From positions 1,302,001-1,366,000 of the forward strand of contig MQVO02000001.1 of NCBI GenBank assembly GCA_001986395.2: a stretch of 64,000 nucleotides of DNA. The letters are read 5' to 3'. The stretch comes from Irpex lacteus (lineage: Eukaryota; Basidiomycota; Agaricomycetes; Polyporales; Irpicaceae). Made by a program: the position numbers and the translations under genes. This document shows, piece after piece, positions 43,991-56,243 of this stretch (within the stretch, counting starts at the first letter, position 1; the number at the start of each line of letters is the position of its first letter). Below the pieces are notes generated by a model that worked only from the letters and a program-made list of their open reading frames with translations, did no database searches and was not told where the DNA came from.

Positions 43991-44061
43991 TCTTCACATA
44001 CCAAGAGTATCATACTCACCGATCCCCCTTGCTCACTCACTCGTTCTACGATTAGATCAAG

Positions 44062-46739
44062 ATGCGGACGTTCACATTCGTCGCGTCTTGTGTTACTCTC
44101 GCACTTCCTGCCGTTGCGCAACAAATATACGATATCGTCAGTGACTTTCCTCGGACGTTGTCTGCACCGTTAAAACCATTGCTCACACCCGCCTCTTATG
44201 CACAGTATTCGACTACCTGGGACCGCTCAACGCTGTTCACGTATCAGAACCTCGGTTCTAACCCCATCAACTTCGTATCTCCCGGCGCCACAGGTGCTGC
44301 GGACATCGTGGTGAACGATGGTACAATTTACCAAACCATGTTCGGGCATGGTGCCTCGCTCAGTCAGTATCTGCTATCCTCTCTCCACATTGGAGCCAGG
44401 AAATTGATGTCTCCGATTAGCCGACTCGTCTGCTCAACTGTTGAACAACCTGAAGGTGAGGTTGGAATTGTCTTGGCACAGCAGCACCGAGCTGACGTCA
44501 AGTCGTGGTAGAGTGCGAACGCGGCCAACTATTGGTCTCTGCTCGGGAGACTATTTGATCGTAAGCCGCTTAGCACCTCATGTTACTCAACACGATACTG
44601 ACGCACAAGCTCTCCAGCCACGGACGGGAATAACGGTGCAGGTCTGACGTACCTCCGTGTTCCGCTAGGCGCATCCGACTTCTCCACGAATAGTCAGTTA
44701 CCTCATGGAAATCATGCGTATCAGAAGCTAATCCATACATACAGCCTATAGCTTCGATGATACCAGCGGTGACACATCGTTAAACAATTTCAATATCGAC
44801 AAAGCTCCTTCGTACTTGTTTTCTGTCATCAAGGATATCAACAGTATCAACCCTTACTTGAAAGTGCACCTTCTGCCATGGTCTCCTGTGAGTATTTGAA
44901 ACATGCCACGGCTGAAGGTGACTCCCTCTGACATACCTCATTTCAGCCCGGTTGGATGAAGGACAGTGGTACTATGAATGGCGGAAACTTCCTAAGCCAA
45001 TACTCCACTCCATGTGAGTTTGAGTTTAGGTCTCCCAGGTGCAAGCTTTCGTGCTTACGGCTATTCAGACGCCAACTACTTACTCAAGGCCCTGCAAGGC
45101 TTCAAGAACAAGGGCATCCCAATTTACGCTGTAAGCCCATTCTCGCACCACCTGCTGGTAATCACATGCTAACCAACGTCCCAACCACCACAGATTGGTA
45201 TTCAGGTACACAAGCTCGGTACTCCACGAATGGAATCTCAGCCGTACTGATAACCTCGGACGCTTTGTCCTCGCTTTTCTAGAACGAACCTGAGAACTCT
45301 AACCCGACGTATCCCACGTGCAAGATTTCTGCGAGCCAGGAAGCACAGATCGGCACGACGCTCCGCTCGCTCATGAACAGCAACGGCTTCTCGAACGTCA
45401 AGCTGATTGGCTACGAGCATAACTGGAACGATGCGGCTGCGTATCCCGTTCAGGTGGTAAGCATCCGAGGTGAACTGTCGCTATTAGTCCGTTCTGACAA
45501 CCTGCGGGCTATGTCTATTTGTAGATCCAACAGGCGAATAGCGCCTTTGCTGGTGTTGCCTTCCACTGCTACGCTGGCAGTGTAAGTCAACAGGACAGCT
45601 TCCACAACGCATTCCCGAGCAAGGAAGTGTACTTCACTGAATGCAGCGGTTCTCTGGGCTCAGACTGGTGGAGCGACATCAAGGTATGTGCTTCCTCCGC
45701 CCAACGATCTATCTATGTGTCACAGTCATAGCTGACACAATCTGCCATGTAGTGGTACATGGACAACCTATATGTCGGTTCCGTGGAGCATTGGTCTTCT
45801 GCTGTCCTTATGTACGTCCCAGTTACCTCTGATCGGTCGTCTCGGGACTGGCTGGCTGACTGCTGCGGACGGACGCAGGTGGAATTTGGCTCTTGACGGA
45901 AGCGGCAACCCAGAGCTTCCAGGCAGCAACTCATGTGCCAGTCCAAAGTGCCGTGGAGTCGGTGAGTAGCCGGTATTCGTACGACAATCCCTGATACGCA
46001 ACTGACCACATGACTATGAAGTCACTATCTCTGGCTCGAACTATGACTTCAACCAGGAGTGTGAGTTCTCTTCGTGCTACTGGCCACATATTTGGATAAC
46101 TCAAATTCGGCTGTCTCCGTAGTTTACGCTATGGCTCAAGCTTCGAAGGCTATCGTGCCCAAGGACAAGAACGGTCCATGGGGACAGCGCATCGGTGTCT
46201 CGGTTAACGGCGGTACCAACTGGGCTCTGCGTGTTGGTGCCTACGTGACCCATCGTAACAGCGCGTCCGACTGGAATCGCTACAGCTTGGTTGTTCTCAA
46301 CTGGTAAGTCACTACACCTGTGTTAGGGCTCTTGCCGTCAACTGACTTGTGGGTTTCTTTCAGGAATGATAACACCAATGGGAACTGGAACCCCCAGTCC
46401 GTGAAGGCCACGATCGAGTTCCGCGGACAGCAGGTACGTCGTGTTAATCATCTACGACGACATTGAACTTACTCCTCTACGTCAAAGGCAACATACACCT
46501 TCCCCGTCGGAGTCACCACGCTCTGGTGGTACGCCGCCCCCACATCCAACTCCCGACGGGACACCGAGGACGGCTTCGTCCAAGTCAAAGAGACCGAAGA
46601 CCCCGCTGCCTCGTTCACCGGCAGCTCCAACTCCACGCATCTTCCGCATTACGCGCAGGAGGTGAATTGGGAAGAGACGGGTTCTGCTCATGCCCACGCC
46701 GATCATGTAGCTGAGCGCAACTTCCAGATTCGCCGATAG
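44062..46739 (+). CDS. Secreted glycoside hydrolase family 30
   Basis: Multi-exon gene, start MRTFTFVASCVTLALPAVAQ (signal peptide). The protein follows GH30: MFGHGASLTDSSAQLLNNL near the N-terminus, YLRVPLGASDFS, LLPWSPPGWMKDSG, the acid/base motif NEPENSNPTYPTC, AFHCYAG, and the nucleophile in YFTECSGS. The C-terminal beta-domain (VTISGSNYDFNQEFYAMAQA) is typical of fungal GH30 enzymes. It is most like fungal endo-beta-1,6-glucanase-type members, which act on beta-1,6-glucan in fungal cell walls. The roles would be wall remodelling or attack on other fungi. Substrate is inferred from family, not shown. Exon 1 ends at SL|T with donor GTCAGT. Introns are frequent (about a dozen), and all blocks fall in order and in frame. 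Confidence 0.9.
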
Positions 46740-47407
46740 GTTGATATTTTCAGGTTTTTATATACCTATGGATTAGTCTCGGATTACTTATTTAGATTTC
46801 ACTGTTTCCTGGTTGTTTTTGTTTCTGTGACTTCACCGGCTGCTGCTCTATTTTCACGACGGGCAATGTGTTCTATGTATTTGTCTATGTGCATTCAGCA
46901 ACATTATTTTGGTGCGCGTTGAATTCCAATGTGTCGTGGTTGACATCGACTTTGTGGCACTGTCTTCAAATTCGGCATTATCCTCGGCGCTCCGATACTC
47001 TAGCGCTCCGGTACAGCAGCCTGTCCACCGGGCCAGCTCTTGTCCACTGACAACTTGAAGTGCCAATGTTAGAAAGCCCAACTCTCTTCCGTCATAGCTC
47101 TCCCTTTCTACCGAAATGCATACGAATTTCATGGTATATCTCCTACATCGCAATCGGTGAAACGTCTACCTCGCGGTGTGGACAAACTTCATTAATCAAT
47201 GCTCTGGGGCCGCTGCGTTTGTCAGGCGCATGACTGAAACACATGATTTCCGCTGGCAAAGGTAATAATCGAACCGGGTGCAACAGCACACAGGTACTTG
47301 ACTTCCCTCTATATGCTACCTTGGCGGTTTGGTAGTCTACTGTATACCATCATCAACGCCTCGTCTACACATCGAAATCGAAGCAGAAATCAGCGGACAC
47401 CTAAAGC
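46740..47407. other. Intergenic, nothing recognised
   Basis: About 670 bp between the GH30 stop and the acyl-CoA dehydrogenase start. It contains AACTTGAAGTGCCAATG (47052-47068), similar to a motif at 3493-3510. No gene is supported. Confidence 0.5.
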
Positions 47408-49701
47408 ATGAAAGTCGAGGAAGGTTTTCAGCCTGTAAGCATCCCTGAACAGCAGCATACCCCCGTGCTGACTTGGGATGTAGAGGCCCTATGTGGAGGG
47501 CAACCCCTTCACAACGGATCCTGTCCTCCCAAGTCTCTTGAAACGTCTTGCACCGAATCAAGCTGCCAGAGAGATCAACGAGGACTTGGAGCGATTCGGC
47601 TCTGTTGTCCTCACTAGTATGTCTTCTGTTCACACATCGGAGGTCGAAAGCAACTCACTATCAACCGTGTTCTACCACGTTATAAGCGCTGAGAGACCTC
47701 AGCTCCAAGACATCTGAGCCGAAACTCGTCCAGTATAATCACTGGGGTCAACGTGTCGATGACCTTCAGACCTCGGAAGGTTGGAGGGGCCTTAAAGCCA
47801 AGATGCAAGAGGAAGGCATCGTCGGAATTTACTACGAACGCAGGCACAAAGAACTCAGTCGCGTTCATGGCTTCATGAAGCAGTTGCTCGCCACGGCGGA
47901 TACCGAAGTAGTCAGTGTATATTCTTAAGTGTGTGTCCCATCCATGGAGCTGACACTATTATCTTTGCGGCACAGATCTTCTGTCCTCTCAGTATGACAG
48001 ATGGCTCAGCGAGAGGTTAGCTGATCACTTCAGCCCGGTGCCACGCTGATGAGCTGATATTTGATCTCAGTGACTGAACTCCTCGGGACTCCTGAGATGA
48101 AGAAAGATCTATACTCTCGTTTGACAAGGTATACTTGGATCGGCTCCTCCAAAGATTGATACCCTACATACTCACACCATCGTAGTCGAGATCCCGAGTT
48201 TGCCTACACGGCAGGCCAGTGGATGACTGAGGTAGGCGACGGAAGTCTTTCACAGCTCTAACCTCGAGTTAATGTCATTACAGCGACCTGGAGGCTCGGA
48301 TGTCTCTCAAACAGAAACCGTCGCTACACATATCCCAAACGCGACAAGTCCATACGGCCCCGTCTATTCGCTCAACGGCTTCAAGTGGTTCTCTAGTGCG
48401 ACTGATAGTGATATCGCTCTTGCTCTCGCTCGCACAGGACCACCCAATTCAGGTTCTCGCGGCCTCTCCCTCTTCCTTATTCCGTTGCGTTTTCCAATCT
48501 TACGTCCCCCTGGCGCACCGCGTCCATCTTCACTCACCAATAATATCAAAATCCATCGACTGAAGAATAAATTCGGTACGAAGATTCTCCCTACGGCCGA
48601 ATTGTCCCTCGAAGGAGCTGAGGCGTACCTCCTTGGACCGCTCAACCAAGGTGTGAAGTACATCACACCCGTGCTAAATATCACTCGCGTACACTCTGCT
48701 GTCACCTCTGTCGGCTACATCCGCAAGGGTCTCAGCATCGCCACGGCATTCTCGAAAGTTCGAGCTATCAATAGCGGGAAGCAACTGTTGAAGGATAATC
48801 CGTTGCACGTTGCTGAACTCGCAAAGGCCCACCTGACGTATCGAGCATTGACGCACTTTGTGTTTGGCGCGATCCTGTTACTCGGAAAAACGGAGTGTGG
48901 AGTCGCCACAGAAGAGGAAGAGTTCAGGCTCAGGCTCTTGACACCTGCCATTAAGGGTTTTGCGGCTGATAAGGCGAGCAGTGTGATTGAGGAGTGTATG
49001 GCCGCCCTGGGTGGACAAGGATATATGGAGGAGACCGGGATTGGGCCGTGCGTGCATCTTATTAATTTGCGTTTTCAAGCTCTAAGCGAGGAGAAAATTA
49101 TGTAGGAACCTCAAAGACGCCGTGGTGGAGAAGATCTGGGAAGGAACTGTCACTGTTCTTTCTCTTGACATAGTACGCGCTGCTGCGAAGCCAGGCGTTC
49201 TGCAAGCTTTCATATCGGTACGGAATCATGCCATCGTGTCATACGTTGTAATGTCCGCTGACTATTATTGTGATGTATTAGTGGGCAGAGAGCGTAATCT
49301 CTTCGTCTCCGCCACAGATATCTGATCAGCTATCCGATTCTTTCTCACTACTGCGCGTGGCTTTGAAAGAGATCGCACTTGCGTATACTCCTCCGATTGG
49401 ACCTTTGGTTCCTCGGCCCGCTCTGTACGTCTTCTCGTACGTCGCATCCGCGCTCTACTTGCTCGAGCACGCGATATGGGCCTGGAAGACGGGAGAGAAG
49501 ACTGCCGAAGTGGACCTTGAGGTGTTCCGCCGCTGGGTTGAAGAGAATGGGCTGCAAACGTCCATTCACGATACACAGAGAGCTAGAAATGAAACGTCCA
49601 AGAGAAACAGTATGGACACAAAGATTGTATACGGAGATGACTTCGAGATGGCAGCAGCATTTGACGCCTCGTCGGCGGGATATGTGCGTGCGCAATTGTA
49701 G
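47408..49701 (+). CDS. Acyl-CoA dehydrogenase family protein (AidB-like)
   Basis: Multi-exon flavoprotein, about 600 residues, start MKVEEGFQP joined to RPYVEGNPFTTDP. Key blocks are YTAGQWMTERPGGSDVSQTE (flavin/substrate loop), NGFKWFSSATDSDIALALAR, SLFLIPLRFP, LKNKFGTKILPTAELSLEGA, ITRVHSAVTSVGYIRKGL, ECMAALGGQGYMEETGIG and EKIWEGTVTVLSLDIVRA. These match the AidB/ACAD subgroup rather than the short beta-oxidation enzymes. The reaction would be alpha,beta-dehydrogenation of a CoA thioester, but substrates of this fungal subgroup are not defined. The C-terminal extension (YLLEHAIWAWKTGEKTAEVD) is helical. It is convergent with the divergent desaturase at 49904-51611, 202 bp between stops. 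Confidence 0.88.
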
Positions 49702-49903
49702 AATGAGCCTTTCTACTAATGTACAAAGCGAAATTTTCGAGAACATGTATTCTACAGCGTGACTCTTGGTCTTCTAAAGCTACTTCGAGGACAATCGCAT
49801 ATCTAAGGAAACTCTTGTGACTTTCTAGGTACTGTGAGACAAGAATTGAGGCCATTCGCGTAGTGTTACCCTTTCCACTGTATAGACCGCGTTTCCGTTA
49901 GGC

Positions 49904-51611
49904 CTATGACATGACACTGGTAGGTTGTACGGCGGATTTCCCTTCTTTGTCACGGTAGAATAGCACATCGCCTGACATTACATTGTCCACACACGTTAGC
50001 TCGCACCATGTGGGTGAGATGGCGTACACACCTTCGTCCTCAACGAATTGACAAGCGTTATAGTTGTGCCAAAGGGCCTGGAATACTGGTGTGTCCGAAT
50101 AATGATAATGTTCTCCGAGGAAGGATTTCAAGTGCTTAGTGGCTTCCGCTCCATGGTCTATAACGACATTCAGTCGGATAACCGCTCCAAGCAGGTCGCG
50201 TAGACCGCAACTACATCTGACTTACAGTGGGGCATTTTCGGGAAGAAATGATGTACGACGTGGTAATGAGCAACTCCATGGAGAAAGAATTCGCCTTGCC
50301 ATCCCAGGAAGTTCCTATCGACCGTCGATGCTGCCCCTCGAGCGTAGCTCCAAGCCTTGCCACGGTAATGGGGAACCAGCGGATCGGTATGATGCAAGTA
50401 AGTTATCATGACGAACCAGTGGTTCAGCAGGAGCCAAGGAATCCCGTAGAGTCTGAAAACCGTGCCAAAGCCCCATTTGCTGCAGGCGGAGCTTATGCAA
50501 TACCCACCGAGCAATAGACCTATGTTCGATGCAAGCACCAGAGGTCTCTGGCTCTTCGAGAATAAAACGGAGTTTGCTATCGCGTACATAAGCAATCTAA
50601 CGGTCAGCGGATAGTGGATTTGTCAACGGCTTACGGTCAAAGTGGCTTGTTGGCCATGGGTATGACTTCTGGCCTGATACATTGAATACTGTAAAAATGT
50701 TAGATTATGGCGATAACTGGTAGATATCTGAATGACTCACGCAAGTAGGCTGGAAAGGCCAGGAACTGTTGCCGGATGAGTGTATACAACGTGTACAGAG
50801 GGGTATCGCCAAAGAATTCCTCCCAGTCGATTTCCTCTCGTGGTAGTGATGGGACACCGAGATCGCCTCTTGTTTTCGGGACATAAACCTCATCATGTTC
50901 CATAGAGTTATGGTTCATGTGGTGACGATGATGCGAGATACGCCAGCTGAAGAACGGAGTAAATAGAGCCGAATGAACGATCTGGGCTGACATTAGCTGC
51001 GCCATCACCAGGAAAGAGCAAACTCACAAAGCCTATACTATTGTTGATCACCGAGCTCTGCGAAAAAGCTCCATGGCCGCACTAGTGACTGTCAGCATGG
51101 CGTCGAGAGCGTACGCAGCATTTTCCCCTTACCTCATGTCCAATTACCCATATGCCGGTGACCACAAGACCTTGAAACCACCAACTATTACAGATGCCGA
51201 AAGGATGGTAAGCTGTTGCTTTGTGAACGAATTGTAATGGTACTAACTATATGCCCCAGGTAAGCCATCTACCCACTGCAAGCGTAAAAGCCGTTTTTGA
51301 CATGCTGTCGGTGGTATCATTCGCCAACGACTGAAACCAGGGATCAATGCGAGTGGCCGCCATGCCTAAACACACCAGCATAGCGAGATCTCGGCAGAGA
51401 TACTGTACGCTGATCGCAGTATCCCGTACAAAAAGCTTTGCGGGTATGGCGGCTCGTATCTCTTGAATGCTCCTGGAATTAGAAGGCCCGTAAGTGACGC
51501 GGAGGGATTTGAGTGTATATGTAGTACGTGCCACGCTAGAGGAGTATACACGCTAATATGCTCTTCATCGGGGGATGCTGTCTGAGATGCCGGCGCCGTG
51601 ATAGTCTGCAT
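49904..51611 (-). CDS. Divergent delta-12-type fatty acid desaturase
   Basis: Membrane di-iron desaturase/acetylenase-family enzyme, about 440 residues, start MQTITAPASQTASPDEEHIS. The three His boxes are HECGH, HHRHH and HVVHH, with the usual spacing and the context MNHNSMEHDEVYVPKT. LLNHWFVMITYLHHTDPLVPHY is the family hallmark. Compared with the paralogue at 56244, it differs at many sites near the boxes (HHRHH versus HAKHH, HGVAHYHVVHH versus HGISETHVAHH) and is likely to act on another substrate or do another reaction such as conjugation or triple-bond formation. Exon 1 to 2 joins HISV|SIQEIRAAIP. The last intron (60 nt, donor GTGTGT after VEDEG) is a multiple of three with no stop. Confidence 0.88.
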
Positions 51612-53007
51612 AGTAGATGGAATGCAGATTACACTAAGGCTTTCAAGGTGAAGCTTGGTTAGCTAGGGGGTCGTAGTAAGCTAGTGATGAGGACGGGGAT
51701 AATAACTCACGACCAGGTAGATGCGGGGTATATATACAAGTTCTGCATTGGGGACAACTTTAGTCATGCCAGACAGACAATTGAGCGGCATTGACATCAG
51801 AAGCGGAAATTATCGCCCAGACACGATGCAGATGAACCTGAGAACACGAGCCGGCAGGCTGTCAGTGGAACACCGGTGGCTAGTGTCTATCTGCACGCAG
51901 CATAATGCAATGCATAAATTTCAAACTAAGACCGATATGTCACGTACCTTTCATTGAATTGGCATTGAAAAAAGCTACTGAAGCAGCAGAGCGGCGAATT
52001 ACAACATGTCCTACCAGTGGGGCAAGTCTGTAGTGCTGTGAGACGCATAAATCGAAGTTCACCTTGTCAGCCGAATTAAGTGTCGGGGAATCTGTGGGGT
52101 GGCCGTATAGCAGGATTTATTGCCACAAGATCCGCGGGTAGCAACCTGCACAGAAACGTTTTGTTCTTGGTTGACATAACGTTCCTGCCTCGAGGCGAAT
52201 CTTTGCTGAAACAGCTTAGGCGTAATTGATCTGCCAAGGCTCAAGGAGTCAAAACCATCAGCCCATCCACCCAATACTTGTAAAAAGTGGATGCTTGAGT
52301 AAACGCTTGCTACCAGAGGTTTATAGTCAACAGACTCACTACGCCGTGTCGAATCTTGTAAGGCCCAGCCGATGACCGATCACCGTAACTATGAGAGTAC
52401 ACAGTCCCCCAGTACCCAAGAACGTTAATCAGGCAATGCCAATGCATGGTGTTTGAATTCGAGAAAAGCTTGGATCCGAAGGTATGGTCTAGGGCTCGTT
52501 GGGAATACATGAGTACGTTCAAGAATGAATTTGAAGAGCACTACGGTTAAGAGCGCAGAATCATCGGATTTATTGATCTACCATACAGATAACGGTAAAC
52601 TGATCTTCCCAATTTAGAAGGTCAGTAGGTCTGAAGCAGCCACACCAATGATTCGTAGCTTAACGATTTCATGAGAGCGTGATGGAAAGTAACAAAATTT
52701 AAACAAACCATTGTATTCGTACGACATGAAATGTAGAACTTCAGAGCATCAGACCTGAATTTATAGGTTGCGTATTGCTAATGCTTGGCTAATGCTGAAT
52801 GTTACCAGGTATCAAGCTTCAAGCCTTTTCTCCTGCAGCTGCACGAAGCACATACCTTAGGCATTAGTATCGGCAAATTACCTGTACATACTAGTGTGGA
52901 GAGTCGAGGTAGCCTGTCTGCCCTGTGTTTTACTATTTGCGATGGACGCGTACCTAGTTTTCTATGTATAAGCAAGAAAGCAGTTGCATCGCTATACACT
53001 CAGAAAC
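51612..53007. other. Intergenic with remnant downstream of the adenylation gene
   Basis: About 1.4 kb. A minus-strand open stretch at 52970-52840 could be spliced to the adenylation gene through a GTGAGT donor but encodes nothing recognisable. Around 52802-52860 the sequence resembles 62870-62910 (minus strand CTNAGGTATGTGC and CTTGAAGCTTGAT). The remainder, relatively A/T-rich with stops in all frames, shows no gene. Confidence 0.45.
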
Positions 53008-55106
53008 TCACAATATCTCGATGTCGTCTTCGTAAAGGGCAAGTGCTTGCTTGCGAATTACTGTTCCTTTAGCAGCGCGAGGCAGTGGTCGTGCTGCGTC
53101 CGTCAAGATTACCATATCCTTGGCAATGCGCGCATGTGTGCCTGAGTGCTTATTTGCTTCCTCGATGATCGGCCTGTCAAAGATTTGAGTATGTTTCACT
53201 GGACTTCAACGACAGTGCAGCAGCCTACCAGATAGTATTGATAAACACGCTGACTGCAGCCTTGTCTGCATTATCCACAGCGTTTGCAGCACGAGGTTCA
53301 ATAAGGACTCCAGGAAAGTCTCTACCGCGCCCGAACATGACGGCACCAGCAATCATCGTGTTTGAAACGAGATGGGCTTCTTGCGGTATAGGTACAATAT
53401 TCTCGCCTACCTTATATGAGTATTGAGATAAATCGACAATTGAGCTTCACTGACCTGTAGAGAGCACAATGACATCATCAATGCGCCCGACGCTGGATTT
53501 TCATGATAAATCAATATTTTCCAGTCCTGCATGATGCATCTTACATTTTCCAGAGCCCAGTCTTCGTGGGGTGAGGGACAAAGAGATCAGATGTAGCATA
53601 TCCCTTGACATCTGACAGGTTCTCCACAGATGGCTGGTGAGTTTCACACGTCTAGAAGGCCACATAAGCTTCTAATAATGAAGAGATTGACAAGGGCTCA
53701 CGAGATAGTGTAATTCGTATTTCCCATCGCCTTGAGCAATGAATCGGGGATTCACACTATCGCTGAATTGAAACCATTCCCAGTCAGCGCTGGTCTTTCC
53801 TGGACCATTCAAACCTTGAGAGTCGTCCACGTCGAAATTCTTCGAGTGAGCGCCACATTCACTGACACCGTAAATTGAATAGAGCGGGACGCCTGCTTGA
53901 ACCAGCTTCGCGCCACTTTTCGAGGAGACGGGGCCACCCGCGAAACTCTATCATTCGGTCAGCGAACGATAACAATAATAATATCGTCGGGTGCCACTTA
54001 CTAAGCTCTCTAAAGTTGCTAAGAATTGTATGTGCTCGTCAGATTGCGCCCAATGCTACTAAACGTGAGTGTATGGGCCAATTATACACACATCGCCACT
54101 CACCTCGATGAAAGTAGGCACAGCAGCTATCGCATTGCACTTCGTGACACGACAAACTTCAATGGCACTTGCGGCGGTCGGGACTGGCGGAGCGGCCGGG
54201 GACCTCGGAGCGTAGAGGCCAACTGGCTGTCCAGACACCAATGGGGCCAGCAACTGCATGTAAAGGCCAGTCATATGGAATGTGAGGTATACCATAGATC
54301 CCCATTGAACGCCACGCTTGCGACCGTCCCAGATAATGCCTAATTTCGCTAATCAGGCAATTGCCTACCCGAGAGAATATCACATACTTGAGGTGGACCA
54401 CTGTAGCAGTATCCTTCCAGTGAGCTTGACTGGTTTGGGAAACCCGGTCGATCCTGAGGAGTGAATATACATGACCGTGTCGTCCGTACTCGGCTCTTGG
54501 TTCGCCTTAGCATAGGGGCCTTCTACAAGCTGGCTCGTCGCGTTGCCTAGCTTGAGGGCAGGAAACGCTTTTTCAAGAGGTATAAGATCTTCGATAGCCA
54601 GGCTGAAGTCCCCCGCGCCCAACTGAGTTTGGGCTTCCTCGAGCACAGGAAGGAAAGGATCCTGGGTGATGACGCGATGTGCTGATGTCTGCTTGAACAG
54701 TCTTGCAATAGCTTCTGCAGACAGCTTTGGCGACACGAGCAGAGGCTAAAGAATGGATGACTTCAGAAGAGACGCCACACAGTCATCGTTTGAACGTACT
54801 TACGACAATTCCTGCTCTCATCAGGCCAACAATTACAGCCATGTACAAAACAGCATCGGTATGCGCCACAATTCCAACAACTTGAAGCTCAGAGTCTTGT
54901 CTCCCGGGGCGAACATGATGCGCCACTCGGTGGGTAGCCTTTGCGAACTCGCCAAAAGAGATCGATGAAGTCCCAGAAGGTGTAGAATTCGAAGGAAAGA
55001 TCACCCATGGCCTATTCGGGTTATGCTCCGCGTGAAAGTCGAGAAATCCTGGAAGAACGGACAAAGACCCGTCAGCAGGAGGCAGGTTCTCCGGTATTTC
55101 TGGCAT
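53008..55106 (-). CDS. Stand-alone adenylation-domain (AMP-forming) enzyme
   Basis: Nine exons give about 545 residues. The start MPEIPENLPPADGSLSVLPG is followed by core motifs of the ANL superfamily: HSSGSTGFPKP (phosphate loop), YGVSECGAHSKN, GYATSDLF, GRIDDVIVLSTGENIVP and the catalytic-lysine end PRAAKGTVIRKQALALYE. This set matches the adenylation half of basidiomycete NRPS-like adenylate-forming reductases (acyl or amino acid activated to AMP ester). A carrier (T) and reductase (R) domain would normally follow, but the frame stops at 53008 right after LYEDDIEIL and no T or R sequence is present downstream. It is either a free-standing activating enzyme or a shortened relic. The gene lies between two desaturases on the same strand. 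Confidence 0.85.
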
Positions 55107-56243
55107 AGTGAGATGTCGCTGAAAGACCTGTAGTGAGCGGTGGTTTATAGGCAGTGTCAGTGATTGCGCTTTCAAGTTATATATCAAGGCACAACGCACA
55201 CATCGTAAGCAGTCGATGAGCTTATTCTGGGCGGCGGCCGCCCGGAGTACACGCGGTGTTCCAGCATAATTTACTGGTATGGGCGCAATCATTCTGCAGC
55301 GGCAGTACACAATCCTTATAGACTGTGGATGTCATGAGAAATATCAAGGTCATCTTGATATTATATTTTTGTATCGTCAAGTTTCACTGAAATATAATAT
55401 CGTTCATCATTAGAATTGGCGAAGCCTTCCAAGCGCATAGAAGAGTGGCGACATACCCTTGCGCATGTACTCAGACACAATTATTGCATGCCCACAAGCA
55501 CGACACGATTCCGAACTTCATCTGCTTTCTTACAGGATTTTATTAGACGTATATGAAGCCTCTGCTGCTGAAACTACTGCAAGGTAGGCGTTCTCCCATA
55601 TACGACTACTGCTTCTTACGCTGGGTGTTCTGAGAAGAGAAGTGATTCGCCGGTAGATTCTCATAATTAGTCGCCGTCAGCACGTGCTATACCCTATCCA
55701 GAGGGGTGAGAGCAGCTCAAAAGCTTGAGAACACGAGGACTTGCCGACTGAATGAGGGGTTGAGAATCCTCATTAGAGTTACCCCACACTTCTCTTTTCT
55801 TGGCTTCTCCGTTAAACGGCGCGGGTTCCTCCAGGCACTGAACTCTAATGGTAGCACATCTTTCATGCATTAACGTCATGGCCAGACGAAGTGCTGCGAC
55901 GGTAATGACGGAAGACGGCCATGGCAAGTGCCAGAGGTCCTTACCAAAGTTCAAGATTGAGATGGACCCTTGTCACCCCTACTCTTAGTGCATGCCAGTT
56001 CTTACCCAAGTATTCGCTGCACATTCGGACTCGTTGTGTTGATTTCATCCGTCTATTAATCCAGTCTAATACCTCTGGGAGGCAACACCAAACTTTTCTA
56101 TTCTACAAAAGAGAAAACGCCGAGCCCATCGACATGAGAGAGAACGGCGGCGTGTGTATGCGTGCGGAATGCAAAACAGAGCGACAAATATGTACGAAAG
56201 CGACTCAGACCAAGCAGATAAATCAAGGATCTATGGGGTGAAT
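55107..56243. other. Intergenic, nothing recognised
   Basis: About 1.14 kb between the adenylation gene start and the delta-12 desaturase stop. AT-rich around 55330-55400. Frames of up to about 106 codons on the + strand at 55921-56241 have no support. Confidence 0.5.

Larger units (their letters stand above)
42880..44061. other. Intergenic with tRNA-like segment and GH30 promoter
   Basis: About 1.2 kb between divergent genes. It contains Pol III box-like motifs near 43118-43162 and a TATA box at 43984, both listed separately. Plus-strand frames of about 90-118 codons at 43057-43528 show no protein-like features. Confidence 0.5.

Noticed and set aside
47266..47284. AATCGAACCGGG resembling a reverse T-arm
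   Set aside because: No five-pair stem and no matching D-arm upstream.
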